Shown here: positions 1 through 5,660 of the stretch, piece by piece
How positions within the stretch are numbered: the first letter of the stretch is position 1
Layout of the letters: each line of letters begins with the position of its first letter
Source: an uncultured Leuconostoc sp.
GTDB taxonomy: Bacteria; Bacillota; Bacilli; Lactobacillales; Lactobacillaceae
Direction: 5' to 3'
Length of the DNA stretch: 5,974 bases
Assembly (NCBI GenBank): GCA_900554745.1
Contig: USIU01000079.1
Span: forward strand, 1 to 5,974
The notes under the pieces: model-generated
Told to the model about the DNA's origin: nothing
Seen by the model: the letters and a program-made list of their open reading frames with translations, nothing else
Databases searched by the model: none
Position numbers and translations under genes: made by a program

Positions 1-759
1 ATGATAACTGCGAATGTTTTAGATAAAACACCACCTCAACCTGTTACATTAACGCGTGATTTTAGTTCAAACGCCAATATTAAGGGGAGCAGTGAACCAG
101 GTGCGCGGATAACAGGAAAAGTTAGCCATGATGGTGGCAAAACTTGGTTAACTATTTCAAACCAAGCCACTGTTGATAACAGCGGAAATTTTGTCTTAGG
201 CGAGATTAATGGATTACAGTCGGGTGATTGGGTACAAATATTTGCCACAGATATGGCTGGAAATACCACGCCCAGTCAAGATGCAATATTACATGATGCC
301 AACCTAAGAGCTGCTACGAAGTATCAAGTGACTGGAAATTTAGAATGGGCCAGCCAGTTTAGTCAGATTAACTTTGGTACACATCCGTTGACGAGCAGCA
401 ATGTTTCCTACGCTGCTAAAGAAAATACGACTGAAACAATGTCGGTAATAGATAGTCGTGGGCAGACCGCAACTTGGAGTATTACCGCTAGAATAAGCAA
501 AGAGATGACCCTCAACCAGAGTGGCGCTATATTGAGGAATGTGGTGTTTTTCAAAGATGGCCGACGCAATCATCTATTAAATAGTGAAGATACTATTATT
601 CAGATACATCAAACAACCTCGGATGATGCAGTAAAAGTTAATGCTGACTGGAATGATAAAAATGAAGGTATATTCTTAAATATTCCGCAGACAGTTTTTC
701 CTTCACAAGGAACATATAATGGTGAAATCGAGTGGACATTGGAAGATGTTCCGCATTAA
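1..759 (+). CDS. WxL domain surface protein, 5'-truncated (Ig-like domain plus WxL domain)
   Basis: This is the C-terminal 252 residues of a secreted protein that binds non-covalently to the cell wall. Residues about 9-97 read as a bacterial Ig-like domain: a TPPQPVTL opening, GSSEPGARITG, SHDGGKTW, DNSGNF and closing ATDMAGN. Residues about 107-252 are a WxL domain: INFGTHPL at 124-130, VIDSRG at 149-154, a first WxL motif as the variant W159-S-I161, and a canonical second motif W245-T-L247 in the terminal EIEWTLEDVPH. In this family the WxL domain attaches to peptidoglycan, often alongside DUF916 and LPXTG partners, but no partner is visible here. There is no signal peptide and the Ig domain starts almost at the window edge, so the ATG at position 1 is probably internal and the true start lies outside. 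GC is about 40% over the first 180 bases, lower than the later genes. The ligand or adhesion target is unknown. Confidence 0.88.
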   Translation: MITANVLDKTPPQPVTLTRDFSSNANIKGSSEPGARITGKVSHDGGKTWLTISNQATVDNSGNFVLGEINGLQSGDWVQIFATDMAGNTTPSQDAILHDANLRAATKYQVTGNLEWASQFSQINFGTHPLTSSNVSYAAKENTTETMSVIDSRGQTATWSITARISKEMTLNQSGAILRNVVFFKDGRRNHLLNSEDTIIQIHQTTSDDAVKVNADWNDKNEGIFLNIPQTVFPSQGTYNGEIEWTLEDVPH

Positions 760-807
760 TAGGTCTGGAATACGACGGTATAAAATGAGTGAATAGAAAG
801 TCCCAAC

Positions 808-835
808 AAAAAAGCATCCCAACGGGATGCTTTTT
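808..835. terminator. Bidirectional Rho-independent terminator between convergent genes
   Basis: A perfect 12-bp stem (809-820 with 824-835, core GCATCCC / GGGATGC) closes on a 3-base loop, AAC. A run of A precedes it (808-813) and a run of T follows (831-835), so each strand reads as hairpin plus U-tract. It lies 49 bases after the WxL stop codon and contains the stop codon of mevalonate kinase (834-836), so it can end transcription from both sides. Nothing else is seen in 760-807. Confidence 0.92.
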
Positions 836-1766
836 ATAATGGTTGAATCCAAGTGTTTTGGGCGCCCGCTTTGGTAAGGGCGTTGGCGATAGTAATCGCA
901 TCGTCGTTGTTTTTTGCTAGGGCAAACATGGCACCACCAATGCCGGCACCGGTAAGCTTAGCGCCGAGTGCGCCAGCATGGAGGGCGGCGTTGACGAGAT
1001 TGTCAAGCTTTGGGTGTGAAACCCCCAGTGATTGCAATTCGTGATGTGCTGCGGTAAATAACAAACCGACGTGTTCAGGATGATTGTGGGTTAAATCAGT
1101 CCGTACTTTTTCTGCAATTTGGCCCAAATGGACAATTTTTTGCCAAGTGAGGTCATAATCATCATCCAAATTATTTTTGACGATATTCACGGCGTGCATG
1201 GTTTGGCCATGAATCCCTGTATCTGCGACAACCAGTGTCCCAGTTAAGGTCATTTTAAAGGCAGTCAGGGTATCATTTTTGACGAACCAAATCGGATCAT
1301 CAGAGCCGACCGTAGCGGCATCTAAGCCAGAGGCCGAGCCATGCGAAATCCCTTCCGCTAGATCCGTAAAATGCTTTAACTGTTCGGGCGATAGCGGCGC
1401 TTTCACGTAATCAAAAAAGGCTTTCGTAATCGAGGTTGCAAAAGCTGCTGACGCACCAAAGCCACGTTCTTGTGGAATGTTGGTTTCAATTTCTAACGTA
1501 AAAGGCGCATCGACCAAATTTAACGATTGTAGTAATTTCAGGATCAGCTGACGTAAGCCCTCCACATTCGCGCCTAACTCATCGAGGTCGCCGTGAAATG
1601 TGCTACTTTCAATTGTCTGACCACGAAAAGCTGGTCGAATCGTGGTGGTGACGGTCAGGTTCGTTAATGGAATGGCAATTGCTGGTTGGTTATAAACGAC
1701 GGCATGTTCACCGACTAAAATAATTTTGGCATGGGCAATTCCCACCCCAAGCATTTGACTAATCAT
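834..1766 (-). CDS. mvk: Mevalonate kinase
   Basis: This cytosolic GHMP-family kinase phosphorylates mevalonate with ATP to give 5-phosphomevalonate, the first kinase step of the mevalonate route to isopentenyl diphosphate. At 310 residues it is full length for bacterial forms. The N-terminal motif KIILVGEHAVVY (14-25) supplies the conserved Lys14. The ATP phosphate-binding loop is PQERGFGASAA (98-108) with Ser106. EGISHGSASGLD (138-149) supplies Glu138 and the catalytic-base Asp149, spaced 11 apart as in the characterised human enzyme. The C-terminal GHMP motif is KLTGAGIGGA (270-279). The start at 1766 has GGAG 7 bases upstream; the Met at codon 5 is less well placed. The gene is divergent from the exonuclease gene, has its own promoter, and ends inside a terminator hairpin. 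It is therefore apparently monocistronic, and the decarboxylase and phosphomevalonate kinase genes do not follow it here. Galactokinase or homoserine kinase are much poorer fits. Confidence 0.95.
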   Translation of the reverse strand: MISQMLGVGIAHAKIILVGEHAVVYNQPAIAIPLTNLTVTTTIRPAFRGQTIESSTFHGDLDELGANVEGLRQLILKLLQSLNLVDAPFTLEIETNIPQERGFGASAAFATSITKAFFDYVKAPLSPEQLKHFTDLAEGISHGSASGLDAATVGSDDPIWFVKNDTLTAFKMTLTGTLVVADTGIHGQTMHAVNIVKNNLDDDYDLTWQKIVHLGQIAEKVRTDLTHNHPEHVGLLFTAAHHELQSLGVSHPKLDNLVNAALHAGALGAKLTGAGIGGAMFALAKNNDDAITIANALTKAGAQNTWIQPL

Positions 1767-1773
1767 GATTTTT

Positions 1774-1777
1774 CTCC
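1774..1777 (-). promoter_or_regulatory. Ribosome binding site of mvk
   Basis: On the minus strand GGAG lies 7 bases before the ATG at 1766. This supports the first of two closely spaced in-frame ATG codons (codons 1 and 5). Confidence 0.75.
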
Positions 1778-1791
1778 GAATTTCCTCTACT

Positions 1792-1821
1792 ATTGTACCG
1801 CACTTTTCTAAATAGTGTAAA
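1792..1821 (-). promoter_or_regulatory. Sigma-70 (SigA) type promoter of mvk
   Basis: Read on the minus strand, TTTACA (1816-1821) and TACAAT (1792-1797) are separated by 18 bases. Each box is one change from consensus. Transcription would start near 1785, giving a leader of about 20 bases that includes the GGAG site. The -35 box ends 6 bases from the left arm of the long inverted repeat, so a protein bound to that repeat could affect this promoter. Confidence 0.65.
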
Positions 1822-1827
1822 ATGATA

Positions 1828-1895
1828 GATGAATTGCGTTGTTAAGTTTGTCGTAATATCGTCTGATTAGGGCAAAGTTAACAACGCAATTCATC
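1828..1895. repeat. Long near-perfect inverted repeat between divergent genes
   Basis: The outer arms are a perfect 18-bp inverted repeat: GATGAATTGCGTTGTTAA (1828-1845) against TTAACAACGCAATTCATC (1878-1895). Pairing continues inward through a G-G mismatch, TTTG/CAAA, one T-G wobble, C-G, a second G-G mismatch and TAAT/ATTA. That makes 30 positions per arm (1828-1857 with 1866-1895), with 27 Watson-Crick pairs, one wobble, two mismatches and an 8-base loop (1858-1865). No T-run follows either arm and the flanking genes are divergent, so it is not a normal terminator. It may be an operator, an RNA hairpin in the leader of the exonuclease gene, or a small mobile-element relic. Confidence 0.85.
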
Positions 1896-1909
1896 ACTAA
1901 AATTCAAAG

Positions 1910-1916
1910 AAAGGTG
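1910..1916 (+). promoter_or_regulatory. Ribosome binding site that fixes the exonuclease start at 1923
   Basis: AAAGGTG lies 6 bases before the ATG at 1923. An in-frame GTG at 1914 overlaps this site itself and has no comparable site at the right distance, so the ATG at 1923 is preferred. The protein is therefore 801 rather than 804 residues. Confidence 0.8.
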
Positions 1917-1922
1917 TTTGCT

Positions 1923-4328
1923 ATGAACGCCAATAAAACGTTTGTTGTTGTCGATTTAGAAACAACCGGACAGAGTGTTGCGCGCGGTGGGCGCATCATC
2001 CAAATTGGGATGACTTTTATCAAGAATCGTCGCATCGTTGATCATTTTGAATCGTTTGTGAATCCTGGTCAACCAATTGATCGCAACATTCAACAACTCA
2101 CCCACATTTCAGAAAAAGATGTGCGTGATGCGCCTTATTTTGAAGAAATTGCACCAGTCCTCCGGAATATGTTACAAGATACGGTGCTGATTGCGCATAA
2201 TATTAATTTTGATTATCCCTATTTAAATGATGAATTAGCTCGAACAGGCTTTCCAGTTCTGACCAATCCGGCTATTGACACGGTCCAACTGGCACAGATT
2301 TTGTTGCCAACAGCGCCTGGGTACCGGTTGTTGGATTTGACGACATTTTTAAATATTACGCTAAATAATGCGCATCGAGCCAATGCCGATGCCCAAGCTA
2401 CGGCCTTATTGTTTTTGAAACTCTGGCAAAAGGCGGAACAATTACCAGTTATTGTCCTCCAGCAATTACAATTTGGCCAGTGGCCACTACTGAGACAAAC
2501 ACAGGATTTTTTACGGGTCGTGAAGTCAAAGCGGCAACAATCAGATTTTGATATTGTGACGCAAGTTGCCGTGACAAAACCAGCTTCCGTGCCACCAGTT
2601 GGCCCAATAACATTGCCAAGCTATCCACAAACTTCCCAAGAAAAGCAACGACAATTCGGACAATGGCTCACACCAAACGAGGCACAAAATAATTTAATGA
2701 ACCGCGTTTATGCGTTTTTGACGAAAAAAACAGATGGGGTCTTAACGGTACTTACTGCGCCTAAGATTGGGAAGACCTTGGGCTATTTGGTGCCCCTGAT
2801 TTTTGATGTCCAAGCACGTCCAATTGTCTTGTTGACGAACGATGCGAGTTTACGCCAGCAGCAACAGACGTTGGTGGAAAAGCTGGCTAAATTATTGGAC
2901 GTTCATTTGACGGCAGCCATTTTACATGATCCGAGTGCCTATATCGATGTGGACCAATTCAACCAATTGCTCAAAGTAGTTGATGACCCGTCACCAGCCC
3001 AGTTTTTTAAAGCGCGTGTTTTAGTTTGGCTAACACAAACGCAAACAGGTCTGTTAAGTGAAATTCAGGTTGGCGCAAGTAATTTACCCATTTTTGATGC
3101 GCTGCGTGGCAACGAGCAGGGGATTTTTTATCAACGCGCCCAGCGCCTGGTGAACAGTGCTGAAGTGTTGATTATGGATTTTGAAACTTACTTTAATCAA
3201 GCGCAGCAGCTGTTAGCCGCACGCAAACAGACAAAATGGCCAGTCGTGGTCATGGAGACACCGAGTGCATTTGTGGCGGAATTAGCCGCACATTATCGTG
3301 CCCAACTCAATTTAACAGACATTAAAAACAATTTGAAAGGGTTGATGCATCAAGAAATAGCCGGACTTACCCATAAGCAGCGATTATTTGTGAAGCAGAG
3401 CGTTGCAGAGGCGTTAAAACTCGTCAAACAAATTGTCCAAACAGATAAAGTCAGCACACAACTCAAACGTGCCGAGCGCTTATTAATGATTATCATGCGC
3501 TTAATGACCGTTTTAGATATTGGCGAGCATGCGGTTGTCCCGGCTTCATGGGCGCCATTACCGCAGGTGCTCACGCACATCAAGCGTTTGCAACAAGAAC
3601 CGCTGGTGACCGTTCAGGATCAAGAACACGAAGAAAACGGGCAAACACAGCTCATCAAACAATTCTTCGTACCGGAGGCAGCAACCTACCAAACCCACTT
3701 TTTGGCACATTTGCATAAACTCTTGGTGGTCAGTGAGTATTTAGATCATCAGGTTAGTGCCTTTTTACGTGACGTGCCAGCGCAGATGACGGCGGAACGC
3801 GATTTTATTCATCATGATAACCAACCCGTCACCGTCATGCAAATGGGGCACACATCACCAGTTGTCCACCTACAAGCACTCACGCAACATGATGTGGGTG
3901 AAATTATGATGATTGTCCCAGACAGTGAACGTGTCAATCATTGGTACCAAAAATTAAAACATGTGTTAACCACGGACTACGGACTTGTTGCAGAAGGGGT
4001 CACTGGCTCACTGGAAAAAATTCAACGCCAACGCCACACGGAACAGCAAAATATTGTGATTGTGACGCCAAAAATCATGTCCACGATGTGGTTACGCGAC
4101 CAGGAATTACCCAATATTGTGATTGTGCCAGAACGGGAAGTTTGGCAACCTGTATCACGATTAGCTTTGGTATTAACTGAAATGCAACGCCATCCAAAGG
4201 CGCTGTTAGTGACCCAACTCAATGCGATGCAACGTCATCGTTTCAAAGCCCAAGCCGATATTAAAGCCAACGTGGCGTTAAAAAATAATTTGATGGCTCA
4301 GTATGACCAAATTTTATCAGATTTTTGA
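1923..4328 (+). CDS. dinG: DinG-type DEDDh 3'-5' exonuclease with degenerate helicase domain
   Basis: This 801-residue protein pairs an N-terminal DnaQ-like exonuclease with a DinG/XPD-like helicase region and probably acts in DNA repair. The exonuclease (about 5-170) is intact: Asp11 and Glu13 in VVDLETTG, Asp97 in AHNINFD, and His151 with Asp156 in HRANAD, the DEDDh set. A linker rich in Pro and Gln (about 200-245) follows. The helicase part is eroded. Walker A reads TAPKIGKTLGYL (Lys284, Thr285 kept, the usual Gly-rich TGTGKT lost). The position expected to hold DEAH reads VVVMETPSAF (about 441-450). No Q-x-x-GR-x-IR motif VI is present near the C-terminus. There is no cysteine in the whole protein, so no 4Fe-4S cluster. 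Staphylococcus aureus DinG is known as a nuclease without helicase activity; this protein looks further reduced, and I infer it is a nuclease with a non-motor domain. No clear -35/-10 pair was found for it. Confidence 0.88.
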   Translation: MNANKTFVVVDLETTGQSVARGGRIIQIGMTFIKNRRIVDHFESFVNPGQPIDRNIQQLTHISEKDVRDAPYFEEIAPVLRNMLQDTVLIAHNINFDYPYLNDELARTGFPVLTNPAIDTVQLAQILLPTAPGYRLLDLTTFLNITLNNAHRANADAQATALLFLKLWQKAEQLPVIVLQQLQFGQWPLLRQTQDFLRVVKSKRQQSDFDIVTQVAVTKPASVPPVGPITLPSYPQTSQEKQRQFGQWLTPNEAQNNLMNRVYAFLTKKTDGVLTVLTAPKIGKTLGYLVPLIFDVQARPIVLLTNDASLRQQQQTLVEKLAKLLDVHLTAAILHDPSAYIDVDQFNQLLKVVDDPSPAQFFKARVLVWLTQTQTGLLSEIQVGASNLPIFDALRGNEQGIFYQRAQRLVNSAEVLIMDFETYFNQAQQLLAARKQTKWPVVVMETPSAFVAELAAHYRAQLNLTDIKNNLKGLMHQEIAGLTHKQRLFVKQSVAEALKLVKQIVQTDKVSTQLKRAERLLMIIMRLMTVLDIGEHAVVPASWAPLPQVLTHIKRLQQEPLVTVQDQEHEENGQTQLIKQFFVPEAATYQTHFLAHLHKLLVVSEYLDHQVSAFLRDVPAQMTAERDFIHHDNQPVTVMQMGHTSPVVHLQALTQHDVGEIMMIVPDSERVNHWYQKLKHVLTTDYGLVAEGVTGSLEKIQRQRHTEQQNIVIVTPKIMSTMWLRDQELPNIVIVPEREVWQPVSRLALVLTEMQRHPKALLVTQLNAMQRHRFKAQADIKANVALKNNLMAQYDQILSDF

Positions 4329-4334
4329 TATAAT
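4326..4334 (+). promoter_or_regulatory. Extended -10 promoter overlapping the dinG stop codon
   Basis: TGATATAAT is a perfect extended -10 element (TGn followed by TATAAT), and its TGA is the dinG stop codon. No good -35 is seen at 16-18 bases upstream, which extended -10 promoters tolerate. Transcription would start near 4341, upstream of the GGAGG at 4352-4356, and would serve the membrane-protein and aminotransferase pair. No terminator is seen between dinG and the next gene, so read-through from dinG is also likely. Confidence 0.55.
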
Positions 4335-4366
4335 AAATCTAGCTATGCGTTGGAGGACGAAACAAA

Positions 4367-4900
4367 ATGATGCAATTTAAAGATGATATTCGAATCCGCC
4401 AACGTCAACGCCGTTCACGCATCCATTGGGCGCGTATTTGGTTTATTGGGGCGGGTATTGGTATTGTTGTAGCAGCTCTGACGCTTGGATATTTTTATCT
4501 ATCTTTAACACCGATGCGACACGATGAGGCACGATTGCAAAAGTTAGTCAAGGCCAAAACAGACATTGCGACGGTTAAGCAAATTAGTGCTGATTACCGG
4601 AAAGGGACGACCTACGCCATTGTTGGGACAACGTCGAGTGGTCAAGAAAAAGTCGCGATTGTCCACGGAAAAAGTCCTCGCGTGACGGTTTATAACCGGC
4701 GAGATGGGATGACAAATCAGCAATTAGGTCAATTATTGCTGAAAAAATATCACCCAAAGAAAATCTATTCAGCCAATATCAGTGAATACAAAAAAACACT
4801 GGTTTGGGAAGTCAGTTATAAAGGGCAAAACAACGCGTTGAATTATTTGACGTTAGATTTTAAAACTGGGAAGCCTTATCGGGTCATTAACGGCCTGTAA
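4367..4900 (+). CDS. YpmB-like (DUF5590) single-pass membrane protein
   Basis: This 177-residue protein has a basic cytoplasmic N-terminus (residues 5-22, rich in Arg, with RIRQRQRRSR), one hydrophobic segment at about 25-47 (IWFIGAGIGIVVAALTLGYF and onward), and an extracellular part of about 130 residues. By the positive-inside pattern the bulk lies outside. The outer part resembles the PepSY-like fold of the YpmB/DUF5590 family, with YAIVGTTSSGQEKVAIVHG and a closing LDFKTGKPYRVING typical of such domains. The function of the family is not established. It commonly lies between dinG and an aspartate aminotransferase gene in Lactobacillales, as here. GGAGG (4352-4356) is 10 bases before the first of two adjacent ATGs, which favours the first. 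It is 22 bases from the aminotransferase gene, so the two are probably cotranscribed. Confidence 0.8.
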   Translation: MMQFKDDIRIRQRQRRSRIHWARIWFIGAGIGIVVAALTLGYFYLSLTPMRHDEARLQKLVKAKTDIATVKQISADYRKGTTYAIVGTTSSGQEKVAIVHGKSPRVTVYNRRDGMTNQQLGQLLLKKYHPKKIYSANISEYKKTLVWEVSYKGQNNALNYLTLDFKTGKPYRVINGL

Positions 4901-4913
4901 GTAATAGGAGTAA

Positions 4914-4917
4914 GGAG
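4914..4917 (+). promoter_or_regulatory. Ribosome binding site of the aminotransferase gene
   Basis: TAAGGAGA (4911-4918) places GGAG 5 bases before the ATG at 4923, in a 22-base intergenic space with no terminator. This fits translation from a shared transcript with the upstream membrane-protein gene. Confidence 0.75.
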
Positions 4918-4922
4918 ACAAC

Positions 4923-5660
4923 ATGATTTCGGAAAGAGCGCAAGCTGTAGAAGCTGCTGCGACATTAGCTATGAGTCGACTGGCCAAGGAAATGCAAGCG
5001 CAAGGCATTGATGTGATTAATCTGGGTGTGGGTGAATCAGATTTCCAAACCCCAGAACATATTGCCCAAGCAGCGATTTCAGCGATCCAAGCACATCAAA
5101 CCAGCTTTTATACCCCAACAAGTGGATTAGATACGTTGAAACAAGCCATCGTCGATGATGTCAAACAACGTTATGACGCCACGATTGCCCGCAACAATGT
5201 GACGGTCACAACAGGGGCCAAGTTATCACTTTATGCCTTGATGCAAGTGCTTTTAAATCCGGATGATGTCGTCGTTGCTGCGGCCCCACTTTGGGTGAGT
5301 TATGTCGAACAAATCAAGTTGGCTGGTGGTCAATTACAAACGATCGTGCCGGATAATGCCGCTTTGAAGTTAACGGTAGCTGATTTAGAGGCGCTAACAA
5401 CACCGGCTAAAGTCATTATTGTGAATTCACCAACGAATCCGACTGGCCAAGTTTATACCCGTGACGAGTTGCAAGCGATTTTGGATTGGGCGGCCGCTCA
5501 TGACACCTACGTGATTTTGGATGAAATCTATGGGCAACTGGTCTATAATGGCGCAACGTTTACTTCCGGTTTGCAATTGCAGCCACTGGAAAACAGTCGC
5601 ATGATTATTGTCGATGGGGTCTCAAAAGCCTACGCCATGACCGGTTGGCGGGTAGGTTAA
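4923..5660 (+). CDS. aspC: Aspartate aminotransferase (class I/II, PLP), N-terminal part ended by a premature stop
   Basis: These 245 residues are the first roughly 60% of a PLP-dependent fold-type I aminotransferase; the family is about 390-400 residues long. Visible motifs are INLGVGESDFQTP (32-44, substrate-side loop), YTPTSGLDTLK (63-73), TTGAK (96-100, cofactor phosphate), NSPTNPTG (168-175, Asn168), DEIYG (200-204, Asp200 for the pyridine nitrogen and Tyr203), and SKAYAMTGWR (234-243) with the Schiff-base Lys235 and Arg243. The frame ends at TAA (5658-5660), where the family has a conserved Tyr or Phe (GWRxG-Y/F-A). Family-like sequence resumes in the same frame immediately after. As written, the product lacks the rest of the large domain and the C-terminal small domain and should not be functional. 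Substrate preference (aspartate versus aromatic or other) is inferred from neighbourhood and family only. Confidence 0.87.
   Translation: MISERAQAVEAAATLAMSRLAKEMQAQGIDVINLGVGESDFQTPEHIAQAAISAIQAHQTSFYTPTSGLDTLKQAIVDDVKQRYDATIARNNVTVTTGAKLSLYALMQVLLNPDDVVVAAAPLWVSYVEQIKLAGGQLQTIVPDNAALKLTVADLEALTTPAKVIIVNSPTNPTGQVYTRDELQAILDWAAAHDTYVILDEIYGQLVYNGATFTSGLQLQPLENSRMIIVDGVSKAYAMTGWRVG

Noticed and set aside
36..901. Three minus-strand open frames of 77-87 codons opposite the WxL gene and across the terminator
   Set aside because: They lie antisense to a clear protein family or run through the terminator, show no recognisable domain, and have no convincing ribosome binding site.
853..1044. Plus-strand open frame of 63 codons inside mevalonate kinase
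   Set aside because: It is antisense to the conserved C-terminal GHMP motif of mevalonate kinase, and its alanine-rich composition is a by-product of that strand.
1914..1916. GTG at 1914 as the start of the dinG-like gene
   Set aside because: It overlaps the AAAGGTG ribosome binding site, which is ideally placed for the ATG at 1923.
4050..4127. 15-bp direct repeat AATATTGTGATTGTG (4050-4064 and 4113-4127)
   Set aside because: Both copies encode NIVIV beta-strands in the same frame of the dinG-like protein, 63 bases apart. Two copies of a hydrophobic strand are better explained by protein structure than by a DNA element.
3350..4222. Three short open frames within the dinG-like gene on both strands
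   Set aside because: They are fully contained in a long, well-supported coding region, lack ribosome binding sites and show no family features.
5658..5660. Programmed stop-codon read-through or recoding in the aminotransferase
   Set aside because: TAA is the least leaky stop, no recoding signal is known for this family, and the simultaneous composition change points to a join or a mutation.
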